From Pseudomonas viridiflava (GTDB lineage: Bacteria; Pseudomonadota; Gammaproteobacteria; Pseudomonadales; Pseudomonadaceae): a stretch of DNA of 64,000 nucleotides. A program made the position numbers and the translations under genes. Under the pieces are notes generated by a model, which did not search any database, was not told the DNA's origin, and saw only the letters and a list, made by a program, of their open reading frames with translations. Of the stretch, positions 7,857-17,858 are shown piece after piece. Location of the stretch: the NCBI RefSeq assembly GCF_900580865.1, contig NZ_UTBZ01000130.1, positions 61,466 to 125,465 on the forward strand. The letters are read 5' to 3'. How positions within the stretch are numbered: position 1 is the first letter of the stretch; every line of letters starts with the position of its first letter.

Positions 7857-10334
7857 ATGTCTCGGGTGTACAAGTCTGGTCGTCTGGCGACCGCAGTGAA
7901 GGTCGGACTACTGGCGGCAACGGCGGCCGGGGTCTGGTCGACAACGACATTGGCCGCGCCAGTGTCGGCGCAACAGAGTTCGGTTAAATCCTTCGACATT
8001 GCTGCCGGCAGCCTGACCGAAGTACTCAGCCATTTCGCCAGTGCGGCGGGAGCAGCGATTTCATTCGACGCGAAGCAGACCGATGACTTGAAATCCCCCG
8101 GGCTCAAAGGGGTGTTCGGCACCAGCGAAGGCTTTGCGCGGATTCTCGGCGGCAGCGGTCTGCAGGCGGAACCGCAGGCCAATGGCACCTATGTGCTGCG
8201 GCCGGCACCGGTAGTCGGCTCGGCGCTGGAACTGGGGGCCACCAACATCAACGGCCAGATGCTCGGCGCAACCACCGAAGACAGCGGTTCATACACCACC
8301 GGCGCGGTAACCATCGGCAAAGGTGAGCACTCGCTGCGGGAGACGCCGCAATCGGTCACGGTGATGACGCGCAAGATGCTCGACGATCAGAACCTCAACA
8401 CCATCGATCAGGTCATGGAAAAGACCCCGGGGATTACCGTTTACGACTCGACCATGGGCGGTAAATATTTCTACTCCCGTGGCTTTCGCATGTCGGGTCA
8501 GTATCAGTACGACGGCGTGCCGCTGGACATGGGCAACCTCTACGTTCAGGCCGACAGCTTCAGCGGCGACATGGCCTATTACGACCGCGTTGAAGTCCTT
8601 CGCGGTGCGGCCGGGATGATGAAAGGTTCGGGCGGCACCGCCGGCGGGGTTAACTTTGTGCGCAAGCGCGGACAGGCCACAGCGCAAACCGAGATCACCC
8701 TGTCGGGCGGCAGTTGGGACAACTATCGCGGACAAGTCGACACCGGTGGCCCGTTGAACGACGCTGGCACGATACGCGGCCGCGCTGTGGTCGCCGAGCA
8801 GAGCCGGCATTACTTTGTAGACGACGCCAGCCGCAAGGATCAGGTGTATTACGGCGCGCTCGACTTTGACGTCAGCCCCGACACCACGCTCGGTTTGGGT
8901 GTCGCCTATGAAGACGTCGACGCCAACCCATGCTGGGGCGGTCTGCCGCGCTACAAGGATCGCAGCGATCTGAAACTCAGTCGCTCAACTTGCCTCGATC
9001 CGTCGTGGAATACCTGGCGCAGTCAGCGCACGACAGTGTTCAGTGATCTCAAGCATCAGATCAACGACGACTGGAGCCTGAAGATTGCCAGCGTTTATAC
9101 AAAAAACACGCAGGACATCAAATACGCATTCGCCTCCGGTGCGGTGACGCCGGGCGTCAACACCACCGGCATGCTGGGCAGCATGTACGACTACGATCAG
9201 GTCGATTACGGCCTGGATGCTTACGTCGATGGCAAGTTCGACGCATTCGGTCAGCAACATGAACTGATCGTGGGCGCCAACGCCAGCCGTTCGAAAAAGA
9301 ACGACTTCTACTCCGTGGCGTTTTTGCCGCAGCGGCAAAACGTGTTCAATCCCGACAAGCATATTCCTGAGCCGGACGACAGTTACTTCATCGAAAACTC
9401 CTCGCGCGGCGGCCCGGTCAATTCGCTGACCAAGCAGAAGGGGGTCTACTCGACGTTACGCCTGAAACTCGCCGATCCGTTGACGCTGGTCGTCGGTGGG
9501 CGGGTCAGCTGGTACAGCTCTGACACTGATTCGGACTTCATCAACACCGGCACTTCGGAGCATTCCAGTTCGACGGAAACCGGTCAGGTCACGCCGTTTG
9601 CCGGTGTGCTGCTGGACTTGAACGAAAACCTGACCGCATACGCCAGCTATTCGGATATTTTCACCCCGCAAGGCAACTACCGGTCCGAAGACGGTTCGGC
9701 GCTCAAGCCACTGGTGGGCCAGAGCTATGAACTGGGGATCAAGGGCGCCTGGTACGACGGTCGACTCAACGCCTCGTTCAACCTGTTCCGCACGATTCAG
9801 AAAGATCAGGCGCAAACCGACTACAACTCGTCCTGCCCGTCGTCCGATGGTTATTGCTACCTCAATGCTGGCAAGGTTCGCGCGCAGGGTTTTGAAGCCG
9901 AGATCAGCGGTGAAGTCATTGAACGCCTGCAACTGCTCGCGGGGTACACCTACACGCAGACCAAGACCCTCGACGACATCGACGGTAGTCTGACCGGTGC
10001 CGCGTTCAATACGTATGTGCCGCGACACGTGCTGCGTATGTGGGGCGATTACGCGCTGAGCGGCGCGCTTGAGCGCTTTACCCTCGGCGCCGGAGTCAAT
10101 GCGCAAAGCGACAACTTCCGCGTCTCACCCGCCAGTGGCGAGAAAATCAGCCAACCAGGTTATGCGATCTGGAACGGTCGCATCGGCTACCGCATCGACG
10201 ATACCTGGTCGGTCGCGCTCAACGGCAACAACCTGTTCGACAAGCGCTACTACTCGACCATCGGGACCGAGACGTTCGGCAGTTACTACGGCGATCCCCG
10301 TAACTTCATGGTGTCGGTCAAGGCGAGTTTCTAG
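7857..10334 (+). CDS. TonB-dependent siderophore receptor with N-terminal signalling (STN) domain
   Basis: An 825-residue receptor. A signal peptide (to about residue 40) is followed by the STN domain (FDIAAGSLTEVLSHFASAAG to about residue 120), the plug (ETPQSVTVMTRKMLDDQN; VEVLRGAAGMMKGSGG) and a 22-strand-type barrel ending FMVSVKASF. The layout matches FpvA/FhuE/FoxA-type ferric-siderophore receptors that signal through FecR. GGGGGAGGG gives a strong ribosome site before ATG 7857. The 110-bp gap to fecR carries an inverted repeat (CTCAAT/ATTGAG, 7816-7835) and may hold the promoter used by the cognate sigma factor. The ligand cannot be named from sequence alone. Confidence 0.92.
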   Translation: MSRVYKSGRLATAVKVGLLAATAAGVWSTTTLAAPVSAQQSSVKSFDIAAGSLTEVLSHFASAAGAAISFDAKQTDDLKSPGLKGVFGTSEGFARILGGSGLQAEPQANGTYVLRPAPVVGSALELGATNINGQMLGATTEDSGSYTTGAVTIGKGEHSLRETPQSVTVMTRKMLDDQNLNTIDQVMEKTPGITVYDSTMGGKYFYSRGFRMSGQYQYDGVPLDMGNLYVQADSFSGDMAYYDRVEVLRGAAGMMKGSGGTAGGVNFVRKRGQATAQTEITLSGGSWDNYRGQVDTGGPLNDAGTIRGRAVVAEQSRHYFVDDASRKDQVYYGALDFDVSPDTTLGLGVAYEDVDANPCWGGLPRYKDRSDLKLSRSTCLDPSWNTWRSQRTTVFSDLKHQINDDWSLKIASVYTKNTQDIKYAFASGAVTPGVNTTGMLGSMYDYDQVDYGLDAYVDGKFDAFGQQHELIVGANASRSKKNDFYSVAFLPQRQNVFNPDKHIPEPDDSYFIENSSRGGPVNSLTKQKGVYSTLRLKLADPLTLVVGGRVSWYSSDTDSDFINTGTSEHSSSTETGQVTPFAGVLLDLNENLTAYASYSDIFTPQGNYRSEDGSALKPLVGQSYELGIKGAWYDGRLNASFNLFRTIQKDQAQTDYNSSCPSSDGYCYLNAGKVRAQGFEAEISGEVIERLQLLAGYTYTQTKTLDDIDGSLTGAAFNTYVPRHVLRMWGDYALSGALERFTLGAGVNAQSDNFRVSPASGEKISQPGYAIWNGRIGYRIDDTWSVALNGNNLFDKRYYSTIGTETFGSYYGDPRNFMVSVKASF

Positions 10335-10569
10335 TTCAGCCTGAATTGATTGCAAGTACCGGTCCGTCTTGAGTGCAGAGGTGCCTGAGGGTTCAGCGCC
10401 TCCCGGTCACTCCGCACGCGAGTACCGGCCGCTTCGCTGTAAGGATGGTCGTGTTTTCCTCCTTCTTTTGAAATAGCTACTAAGGTCTATAACTGTAATC
10501 TCGAGGCCGATTCGTTTGTTGCCGACAGTGGCCACTCAGTGGTGAAGATAGCTGAACAGGGAGGTTCTC

Positions 10570-13500
10570 ATGCACGGTGCCAGCGGCCATCCTCACGGTG
10601 GGCACGCCCCGCATTTCATTCGCAATGCTTTACTGGTCGCCATGGCCAACACCCTGATGCTCGCAGACGCTCAGGCCGCTTGCGGACCCTTGGCCGCGGG
10701 TGCCTACAACTTCTCGCAAACCTGTTTGCCTGCCTCCGGTGTCGATGCGTCGATCAGCACCCAGGCGGGGACCACCATCACCACCACGGCCGGTTCCTCG
10801 TTGAACAGTCGTGGCAACAATGCCAACACCACGCTGACACTCAGCGGCACCACGGTGGACAGCACACCACCGACGGCTGCCAATGCGGTGTTTGCCAATG
10901 TCATCGGCACCACCGGCAACGCTAGCCTGAGCGTCAATGGCGGAACAAACACCGTCAATGTCGGCGGCAGTGGCCTGGATGCGCTGGCGATAACCAATGC
11001 CGGCGCCGGGTCGTCGACGTTCTCGGTGAGTTCCGGTACCACGCTGAACATCCTCAACACCGTGGTCGGCAATGAACACGACGGTATCGACATCAATGCC
11101 AGCGGCGGCGGGGCGATCAATCTCAACCATCAGGGCAATGGCCAGATCACTTTGCTCGGCGGCAACGGCATCTGGACCAAAGTCACGGGCAGTGGCGAGA
11201 CCAACGTCAACGTCGGCAGTGGCGTGAGCATTCTGGTCAACAATGACGATGCCTTGTCGGCCGGACTTCCGATCATCGACGACACTTTGCCTACAGCCGG
11301 CATCGGCAACCATGCCGGCGTGCATACCCGTGCAGTCAATGGCAACACCACCCTGGTCAACGCGGCAAACGTTCAGGGCATCGGTATGAACGCGTTTGGC
11401 TTGTTCACCGAGGGCGGCACAGGTGATACCCGCCTGACCAACAGCGGCACCCTGAGCACCAGCGGCCTCAACGGTTTCGGCATTCGTTCGTTTTCCAGCG
11501 TCGGCAGCATCGCCATCGTCAACAATGGTGCGATCACGACCACGGGCGGTGCCGCGCACGGCATCTATGCCAACGACAACGTCGGTGGCAGCGGTTCGAT
11601 CAGCGTGGAGAACAACGCCACCATTAACGTTGGCAGCACGGCCAACACCGCCGGTTCACGGGCGATCTACGTGATCAAGCGCGGCACCGGGGATGTCACA
11701 GTGACCGGCAGCGGCAACCTCAATGTGCTCGGCGGACTTAATACCACCCGGGCCTACGCGATCATCGTAAGCGCGGAAAACAACAATGTGCTGATCGATT
11801 ATTCGGGCGACCTGTTCGCCAGCGGATTCGGCGCCGGTGGCATTCGGGTCGACGCGACGGGGGGCAATGTTCAGGTCAACTATCGTGGCGATCGCATCGA
11901 AACCCTGCACAGCAACGCCAACGGCATTTATGCCTCGACCCAGTCGCCGACGGGCACGGTCAACGTCAATTCCGGCGGCACGATCATCACCCATTCGAAC
12001 GCCGGCTCGGGCGACGGCACGGGCATTGGCTCTTTTGGTATCCAGGCGCTGACGCTGGGCGGCAACGTGGGCGTTGCGTTCACTGGCCCGCTGATCGACG
12101 TCAACGGCCAGGGCGCGGCGATTCTGGCCGGTAATGCTTTCAACTCGGGCAGCGGGCTGGGCACGTTGAGCGTCAGCAACACTGGGGAGTTGATTGCGCG
12201 CGGCAATCAGCAACGCGGTATCCGTACGCTGTCGGTGAGCGGCGCGCAGACTGTGGTCAACAGCGGCTCGATCCAGACGCTCGGCGCTGGCAACAGTCAG
12301 GGCATTCTTGCCGAGGCCTCGGGTGCGGCCAGTGTTTCGGTGAGCAATAGCGGGGCGATCACCACCCAAGGCACGGCCTCGTCGGCCATTGATGCCTTGA
12401 CCGAGGGGGGTACCGCCAACGTAACCAACACGGCAGCCATTCAGGGCGGGCGAGGCGACAGCAGCGGGGTTGCCCTCGGTGGTGCGAGCCAGACCTTGAA
12501 CAACTCAGGTGCGATCAGTGCGATGAGCGATGTTGCCGTACGCGCCGATGCGACCACGCCGGGCACGACGTTTGCGCTCAACAACACCGGGCAGATGACC
12601 GGTGCGGTGAATGCCGTCAGCGCGGCCAGCACGGTGGCCAACAGCGGCACCTGGACACTGCGCAACTTTACTGACAGCAGCGGCAGTCGCGATACCTGGG
12701 GCGTTGCCGTCAGTGATCTCGGCACATCGGGCGCCAACAGCATTGATAACAGCGGTGTGATCCGTTTGGCTGCGCAAGCGGCGACGGGCATCGTCAGCTT
12801 CAATGCCAGCGGCGCCTATTTGCCGGCGGGGCAGGCGGCTAATACCCCGACACTGGGCGGCGCCGTGCAGGGTCAGTTGCTCGGTGTTGACCGATTCACC
12901 AACAGCGGCACGCTTGACCTTGCCGCTGGCAGCAACACGGTTGGCAATGTGCTGCTGATCAGCGGCGCCAACACGGCCGGCACCGACGGTGGCGGCGTGT
13001 TCGTGTCCAATGGTGGCCGGCTGTTGCTCAACACCACGTTGAATGGCGGTGGCACCAACAGCCTCTCCGATATGCTGGTGGTGGACTCCACAGCCACTGC
13101 CAGCGGCGGTACCACGGGCGTTATTGTGAGCAACGTCGGCGGGCAGGGCGAACTGACTCAGGGTAACGGCATTGCGGTGGTCGAACTGCTCAATAAAGCC
13201 GAAGCTACGAGCGATGCCAATGCATTTCAACTGGCCCGGCGGGTCGTGGCCGGTCCGTACGAATATCGTCTGCAACAAGGCGCCGAGGATGGTAGCGGCA
13301 AGGACACCTGGTATCTGCGCTCGGACGCGGTGCCGCCGGACGGTCCGCCGGGTCCTGATCCTGATCCTGATCCGTCGCCGGTACCCAATTACCGTCCGGA
13401 AGTGTCGCTGTACGGCGCGGTCCCCGCGCTGGCGCTGGTTTACGGTCGGACGATGGTCGACACCCTTCACGAGCGGGTCGGCGAGGAGCGTCTGAATCGT

Positions 13501-14388
13501 GGCGGTCCATTGCCCAAGGAAGACGAATCGACCTTGGCGCCGTCGATGGGCTGGGGCCGGGTGATCTACCGCAGCGGCAAACAGGATGGCGATCGCAAAA
13601 ACGCCTTGGGCAACACACCCGAATACAACTATGACCTGACGGCTTTCCAGGTCGGTACCGACCTCTACCGCAAAGTGCGGCCTGACGGCAGTCACGAGCA
13701 GGCGGGGCTGTCGTTGTCCGCCGGTACTATCGACGCTGGCGTCAGCCACTACACCCGGCGCGCCGCCGGCGAAGACACTTTGCGCGCTTACGGTGTCGGC
13801 GCCTACTGGACGCACTTCGGCCCCTCCGGCTGGTATCTGGACGGGGTGTTGCAGGTCAACCGCTTCGACATCGAGGCCAAACCCAACGACCTGGCCAAAC
13901 TGAAAACCCGCGGCTGGGGCTACACCGCTTCGCTGGAAAACGGCTACCCGTTCGAAGTCGACAAAGACTGGTACATCGAACCGCAACTGCAGGCGATCTA
14001 CAGCTATGTCGATCTGGACAGCAGTGATGACGTCGGCGCGAAGATTCGTTTCAAGGACGTCGATTCACTGATCGGCCGCGCCGGCGTGCGCATCGCCAAG
14101 GACTGGGACACCGAGGGTGTCGACAAAACGGCGCGGCGCACCAACGCGTGGGTCCGGCCGAGTGTCTGGCATGAATTCAAGGGGCAGCCGAAAACCGAGT
14201 TTTCCTCCGAGTCGGGTTACATCCCGTTCGAATCCGATATTCAGGGCACGTGGGGCGAGGTCAATGTGGGAGTGGATTACCAGGCCAACCAGCGCACCAC
14301 GTTTACCGCTTCGGCCGGTTATCGTCAGGGGTTCGATGGTGACAGCCACGGGTATGACGCGATGTTGGGGTTCAAGATCAATTTCTAA
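10570..14388 (+). CDS. Autotransporter with long repetitive passenger and pertactin/BrkA-type beta-barrel
   Basis: A 1272-residue type V secreted protein. The N-terminus (RNALLVAMANTLMLADAQA) is a signal sequence. Residues about 50-900 form a Gly/Asn/Thr/Ser-rich passenger with many short repeats of the type NSGTL, NNGAITT and NSGSIQT, as expected of a beta-helix. A Pro-Asp linker (PPGPDPDPDPSPVP) lies near residue 930. After YGAVPALALVYGRTMVDTLH comes the roughly 300-residue barrel ending in MLGFKINF with a terminal aromatic residue. Adhesion or biofilm roles are typical of the family, but no specific function is visible. The gene stands alone between the receptor and a REPIN. Confidence 0.9.
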   Translation: MHGASGHPHGGHAPHFIRNALLVAMANTLMLADAQAACGPLAAGAYNFSQTCLPASGVDASISTQAGTTITTTAGSSLNSRGNNANTTLTLSGTTVDSTPPTAANAVFANVIGTTGNASLSVNGGTNTVNVGGSGLDALAITNAGAGSSTFSVSSGTTLNILNTVVGNEHDGIDINASGGGAINLNHQGNGQITLLGGNGIWTKVTGSGETNVNVGSGVSILVNNDDALSAGLPIIDDTLPTAGIGNHAGVHTRAVNGNTTLVNAANVQGIGMNAFGLFTEGGTGDTRLTNSGTLSTSGLNGFGIRSFSSVGSIAIVNNGAITTTGGAAHGIYANDNVGGSGSISVENNATINVGSTANTAGSRAIYVIKRGTGDVTVTGSGNLNVLGGLNTTRAYAIIVSAENNNVLIDYSGDLFASGFGAGGIRVDATGGNVQVNYRGDRIETLHSNANGIYASTQSPTGTVNVNSGGTIITHSNAGSGDGTGIGSFGIQALTLGGNVGVAFTGPLIDVNGQGAAILAGNAFNSGSGLGTLSVSNTGELIARGNQQRGIRTLSVSGAQTVVNSGSIQTLGAGNSQGILAEASGAASVSVSNSGAITTQGTASSAIDALTEGGTANVTNTAAIQGGRGDSSGVALGGASQTLNNSGAISAMSDVAVRADATTPGTTFALNNTGQMTGAVNAVSAASTVANSGTWTLRNFTDSSGSRDTWGVAVSDLGTSGANSIDNSGVIRLAAQAATGIVSFNASGAYLPAGQAANTPTLGGAVQGQLLGVDRFTNSGTLDLAAGSNTVGNVLLISGANTAGTDGGGVFVSNGGRLLLNTTLNGGGTNSLSDMLVVDSTATASGGTTGVIVSNVGGQGELTQGNGIAVVELLNKAEATSDANAFQLARRVVAGPYEYRLQQGAEDGSGKDTWYLRSDAVPPDGPPGPDPDPDPSPVPNYRPEVSLYGAVPALALVYGRTMVDTLHERVGEERLNRGGPLPKEDESTLAPSMGWGRVIYRSGKQDGDRKNALGNTPEYNYDLTAFQVGTDLYRKVRPDGSHEQAGLSLSAGTIDAGVSHYTRRAAGEDTLRAYGVGAYWTHFGPSGWYLDGVLQVNRFDIEAKPNDLAKLKTRGWGYTASLENGYPFEVDKDWYIEPQLQAIYSYVDLDSSDDVGAKIRFKDVDSLIGRAGVRIAKDWDTEGVDKTARRTNAWVRPSVWHEFKGQPKTEFSSESGYIPFESDIQGTWGEVNVGVDYQANQRTTFTASAGYRQGFDGDSHGYDAMLGFKINF

Positions 14389-14414
14389 GACTTTCGGCTA
14401 CACCGCAAATCCTT

Positions 14415-14501
14415 GTAGGCCTTCGCCTGCTCGCGATAGCGCTGTGCCAGATAGCAGATCAACATCTGACACTCCGCTATCGCGAGCAGGCGAAGGCCTA
14501 C
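14415..14501. repeat. REPIN-like inverted pair of REP sequences
   Basis: A 27-nt arm (14415-14441, containing CTTCGCCTGCTCGCGA) is repeated as its exact reverse complement at 14475-14501, with 33 nt between. Two REP sequences in inverted order are the mobile unit (REPIN) spread by RAYT transposases in Pseudomonas. It lies 26 bp after the autotransporter stop and may also stabilise or end its transcript. No RAYT gene is in the window. Confidence 0.9.
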
Positions 14502-14574
14502 AGTGGATGGCTTGCTGACGTTCGGCCCTATATCCTGCACGCCTGTTTGAAGGATTGAATTAGGGAAGAATTGC

Positions 14575-15702
14575 ATGCCGTTCAGGGTGATGGTAGTCGG
14601 TGGTTACGGAAATTTCGGCAGCATCGTGTGTCGGCATCTGGCGCTGATGCCGGACATCGGTCTGGTGCTTTCGGGCCGTGATCCGCGCAAATTGCAGCGC
14701 AAACTCGATGAGCTGAACGGTCAATCGGGTAACGTCTGCGAAGGCTGGTGCGGCGATGCCATGGGCGCGGAGTTCGAAGCCGCTTTGCGCGCGCTGAACA
14801 TTCAGTTGGTCGTCCACACCGGCGGGCCGTTTCAGGGGCAATCCTATGCCGTTGCGCAGAGTTGCATCGATGCTGGCGTGAACTACTGCGACCTGGCGGA
14901 CTGCCGCACTTTCGTCAATGGCATCGACGTACTCGATGCGCGAGCGAAGCAGGCGGGCGTGGCGATCCTCAGTGGATGCAGCTCGGTGCCGACGCTGTCG
15001 TCGGCGATCATCGATGAACAGCGCCAGCGCTTTTCCCGCATCGACTCGATTGAGCATGGCATTTCCTCATCGGCGAAAATGCCCGGGCTGTCGACCATCG
15101 AAGGCGTACTCGCTTACGCCGGCAAACCGATCAAGCAACTCAAGAATGGCAAGGTGCACGAAGTGTCGGGCTGGCTGGATCTGACCTTGCGCAAGATGCC
15201 GCAGATGGGCACGCGGCTATTGGCCAACGTTGATGTCCCGGACATGGACATCTTCGCCGGTCGTTACGGCGCGCAGACTCTGAAGTTCAAGGCAGGCGCC
15301 GGGCTTAAACTCGGCGGCATCGCCAACGGCTTGCTGGCTCAGGCACTGAAGGTCGGGCTGGTGCGCGACCATGCCCTGTGGGCGGCAAGATTGCATCGCC
15401 TCGGCACGCGCTTCGAGCGTTTCGGCGATGGCAAAAGCGCGATGTACATCGACGTTCAGGGCCTCGGCGTTGACGGCAAACCACTGTCGATGACCGCGCA
15501 ACTCACCGCTCTGAATGACAAAGGCCCGGAAATCCCCAGCTGCGCCGCCGTAGCCCTGGCGACGAAAATGGCGCAAGGCTACGAGCCGTCCTCCGGCGCC
15601 CGACCGTGCGTGGGCGAAATCAGCGTCGCCGAGTACATGGCTGCCATTAATGACCCGGACAACCTGAGCCTCGCCGTGCACTTCTCGGACGGGCAGGCCT
15701 GA
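14575..15702 (+). CDS. Saccharopine dehydrogenase-family NAD(P)-binding protein
   Basis: A 375-residue protein with an N-terminal Rossmann motif VMVVGGYGNFGS and SGRDPRKLQRKL, then VVHTGGPFQGQ and GVNYCDLADCR, the usual saccharopine-dehydrogenase-type pattern in which the adjacent NAD(P) fold is followed by a substrate domain. It probably works on a carbonyl or imine substrate, but related proteins also act as enoyl reductases and the reaction is not known. The gene is 1 bp from the DUF2269 gene downstream, so the two form an operon. Confidence 0.82.
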   Translation: MPFRVMVVGGYGNFGSIVCRHLALMPDIGLVLSGRDPRKLQRKLDELNGQSGNVCEGWCGDAMGAEFEAALRALNIQLVVHTGGPFQGQSYAVAQSCIDAGVNYCDLADCRTFVNGIDVLDARAKQAGVAILSGCSSVPTLSSAIIDEQRQRFSRIDSIEHGISSSAKMPGLSTIEGVLAYAGKPIKQLKNGKVHEVSGWLDLTLRKMPQMGTRLLANVDVPDMDIFAGRYGAQTLKFKAGAGLKLGGIANGLLAQALKVGLVRDHALWAARLHRLGTRFERFGDGKSAMYIDVQGLGVDGKPLSMTAQLTALNDKGPEIPSCAAVALATKMAQGYEPSSGARPCVGEISVAEYMAAINDPDNLSLAVHFSDGQA

Positions 15703-15703
15703 C

Positions 15704-16195
15704 ATGCTCTATCTGTGCCTGAAGTACGTGCACATCATCGCTGCGATCTTCCTGTTCGGTTTCGGCATGGGCTCCTACCTCTACCTGATCGCCGCCAGTC
15801 GCACGCGCAACCCGCAAGTGATTGCCCACGTCGCGCGCATGGTCGTTAGTTTCGACACGTGGATTACCACGCCAGCGGGTTTTGTACAGATCATCACGGG
15901 TTACCTGCTGATGCGCCTGTCGGGGCTGAGCATGAGCACCGAGTGGGTGCTGACCTCGCTGATCATCTTCCTCTGCGTGGGTTCGCTGTGGCTGCCGGTG
16001 CTGCTGTTGCAGAAGCGGCTGTGCGTGATGGCATTGAGCGCGAGCGAGACGGGGGCGAATCTTGATGAGCAATATCAAGCCGTGTACCGCCAATGGTTCT
16101 GGATGGGCGTGCTCGGGTTTGCCGGGATGTTTGTCATCGTGCTGATGATGGTGACGAAGATGACACCGCTGCAGTTGTTCAGCTTGCTGGCGTAG
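15704..16195 (+). CDS. DUF2269 family integral membrane protein
   Basis: A 163-residue protein with four hydrophobic segments (residues about 5-27, 48-70, 80-100 and 130-155) and the early motif LKYVHIIAAIFLFGFGMGSYLY, typical of DUF2269. Histidine near the N-terminal helix is conserved in the family. It follows the saccharopine-dehydrogenase-like gene with no real gap. Its 3' end overlaps the convergent thiol-oxidoreductase gene by 17 bp. The role is unknown. Confidence 0.8.
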   Translation: MLYLCLKYVHIIAAIFLFGFGMGSYLYLIAASRTRNPQVIAHVARMVVSFDTWITTPAGFVQIITGYLLMRLSGLSMSTEWVLTSLIIFLCVGSLWLPVLLLQKRLCVMALSASETGANLDEQYQAVYRQWFWMGVLGFAGMFVIVLMMVTKMTPLQLFSLLA

Positions 16196-16646
16196 GTGCG
16201 GTTGCTTTGAGGAAGCGCTGTTCATGATCAGGGTTGGGCAGCAGGCAGGTGTCGTACTTGCCGAACAGTCGATAGCGGTTCAGCGCAATGCGGTCGTAAG
16301 CCCAGTCGCGCAGGCCACGAGGGAATACGCGCAGCAGGCGCAATGGCTGCCAACGGGCGGGTAATTGGCTGATGACTTCGAAGAAAGCGTCTGAGCGTTC
16401 CCAGTAGTGATGGTCGCGAATGACGGCCATGGTGTCGAACTGATCCACCGGCAACCCGGCCCACGCCAGAAGTGCCTGCCCCTCGGGGGATTGCACGGCG
16501 GCCAGGCGCACGCGGTGCTGGTGATCGTGGCGAATGAGGAACCGCGCCCAGCCATTGCAGAGTTTGCACACACCGTCGAACAGAACCACGGATTCGCCGG
16601 GGTTGAGCAGCGGGGCGGGGGTAGGACGGGTTTTCGGAGTGGGCAT
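16179..16646 (-). CDS. DCC1-like thiol-disulfide oxidoreductase family protein (DUF393)
   Basis: A 155-residue protein with the family signature VVLFDGVCKLCNGWARFLIRHD, in which CxxC (CKLC) is the redox motif, followed by AAVQSPEGQALL, FDTMAVIRD and, near the end, WAYDRIALNRYRLFG. These match DUF393 proteins. No signal peptide is present. It runs toward and overlaps the DUF2269 gene by 17 bp. Confidence 0.88.
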   Translation of the reverse strand: MPTPKTRPTPAPLLNPGESVVLFDGVCKLCNGWARFLIRHDHQHRVRLAAVQSPEGQALLAWAGLPVDQFDTMAVIRDHHYWERSDAFFEVISQLPARWQPLRLLRVFPRGLRDWAYDRIALNRYRLFGKYDTCLLPNPDHEQRFLKATAPTPAS

Positions 16647-16785
16647 GGGCTGGGTTCGGGAGAGGCTGGAATGCTGCGATCATAGCCTCAGGAAGAGCGA
16701 TCTGCGAATGGCCGTATTCGGTGAAAACCGGGCGGGTGCCCGAACCTCAGCGCTCAGGCACTCCGGGAGGTCATAGATCAACTAC

Positions 16786-16814
16786 AGTTTCCTTTACTTA
16801 ACTTTCAGGAAACT
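16786..16814. promoter_or_regulatory. Inverted repeat at the ribosome site of the following gene
   Basis: AGTTTCCT (16786-16793) and AGGAAACT (16807-16814) are exact complements 13 bp apart. The right arm contains AGGA, the likely Shine-Dalgarno sequence of the gene starting at 16820. It could be an operator or an RNA hairpin that hides the ribosome site. Confidence 0.45.
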
Positions 16815-16819
16815 TTGCT

Positions 16820-17122
16820 ATGGCAGTGGATCAGGATCGTTTTTCGCGCGCTTTCAGTTTTGTCCTCCACAACGGCACTGAGTTGTTCCCGGTGAGAATG
16901 AAGCGCAGGGATACTGGCGTGATTGCCTATCGCATATCAAAAGGGGGGACTGGCGGAAATAAACTGGAGGCAGGAGAGGAGGTTGATGAAGAGACAATGA
17001 TTAATAAAGTCTTGAAACTTGGCTATGCAGTCCGCTGCTCTTCGCTCGACGGAAGTACCAAAGGTTTGTACAAACCAAATGAAAGATCAGTATGCGAGGT
17101 CCATCGGAAAACAATTCCTTAA
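16820..17122 (+). CDS. Small hypothetical protein
   Basis: A 100-residue basic protein with no signal peptide or membrane segment. Notable stretches are FPVRMKRRDTGVIAYRISKGG and EEVDEETMINKVLKLGYAVR. AGGAAAC is well placed before the ATG. I do not recognise the family. The codon choice becomes more A+T-rich toward the 3' end than in the metabolic genes nearby, and another unknown gene follows in the same direction, so this is a small accessory patch. Confidence 0.6.
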   Translation: MAVDQDRFSRAFSFVLHNGTELFPVRMKRRDTGVIAYRISKGGTGGNKLEAGEEVDEETMINKVLKLGYAVRCSSLDGSTKGLYKPNERSVCEVHRKTIP

Positions 17123-17196
17123 ATTAGGTAATTCTACAGCTGGGCCATATTTAGAAACATGGCTAGTTCCCTATTAAAATGCAAGGAAACTTCGAA

Positions 17197-17619
17197 ATGG
17201 AGATCAATCAGCTGGAACAGATCATTGCGTCTGCCCAAGGCGCAATAGCTGCGAGAAGACGTCTTGCACAGCTCAAAAATTGCAGCGCGTCCACGACAAT
17301 CCAACCTGGTTCAGCAAAGAATTCGGAGGCGCTCGCAGAGGCCTATGAGTCCGACCTTTTTCAGTATGTGCACGGCACTCCCACGCTTCCCGAAGATAAC
17401 CGACTCAAACGATTGCTCAAAGACGTTGAGCGATTGAACTTCTGGCAGGCACATGACTGTTATGTGGGAGCGCGTACTCCTGACGGCGAATGGAAGTTTT
17501 CTGATTCTGATGGCAATTCTTGCGAGGGCGCGAGCCTGCGTGAGGCGCTTGACCAACTCATGGTTATCCAGCCAGATTTGCGTGGCCAGATGAGTGACGA
17601 TGATGCTTGGGAAGGTTGA
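17197..17619 (+). CDS. Hypothetical protein
   Basis: A 140-residue acidic protein starting MEINQLEQIIASAQGAIAARRRLAQL, a predicted helix, followed by a C-terminal part with KFSDSDGNSCEGASLREALDQL. The frame opens at ATG 17179, but AAGGA stands nine bases before ATG 17197, which is therefore preferred. No domain is recognised and no membrane segment is seen. Confidence 0.6.
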   Translation: MEINQLEQIIASAQGAIAARRRLAQLKNCSASTTIQPGSAKNSEALAEAYESDLFQYVHGTPTLPEDNRLKRLLKDVERLNFWQAHDCYVGARTPDGEWKFSDSDGNSCEGASLREALDQLMVIQPDLRGQMSDDDAWEG

Positions 17620-17753
17620 TTTAATATTAAGGGAGACAAACTTTTCTACGGTAAGCCAAGACGGGTTGATCGTGAAAGTTGGTGACAATGCAAGCACTTC
17701 ATGAGTGCAGGGGGGCAGCAGTATCCGGTGCGGTCAAACTCGGACTGTTCTTC

Positions 17754-17789
17754 AGGGACAGGTCACATCTAGAAATGTGATCTGTCCCT
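17754..17789. repeat. Palindromic repeat, CTAGA-centred family, copy 1
   Basis: AGGGACAGGTCACAT and ATGTGATCTGTCCCT flank CTAGAA with one G:T pair. Two related palindromes lie at 25251-25276 and 27769-27794 and share the CAG-YCACRT arm. It lies between two unrelated hypothetical genes. Confidence 0.7.
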
Positions 17790-17858
17790 TGTCGATGTCG
17801 ACCCAGTTAGAGTTTTTTGCAGCAGATCGGAAATCTAGAAGGTTTGCGCTGGTGAAGG

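Noticed and set aside
10335..10569. Possible sRNA or attenuator between the siderophore receptor and the autotransporter
   Set aside because: Repeated GTACCGG and a weak GAGG/CCTC stem are seen, but no terminator and no conserved motif to support a call.
12505..13986. Open frame of nearly 500 codons opposite the autotransporter
   Set aside because: Antisense shadow; the plus strand has signal peptide, linker and barrel in the right order.
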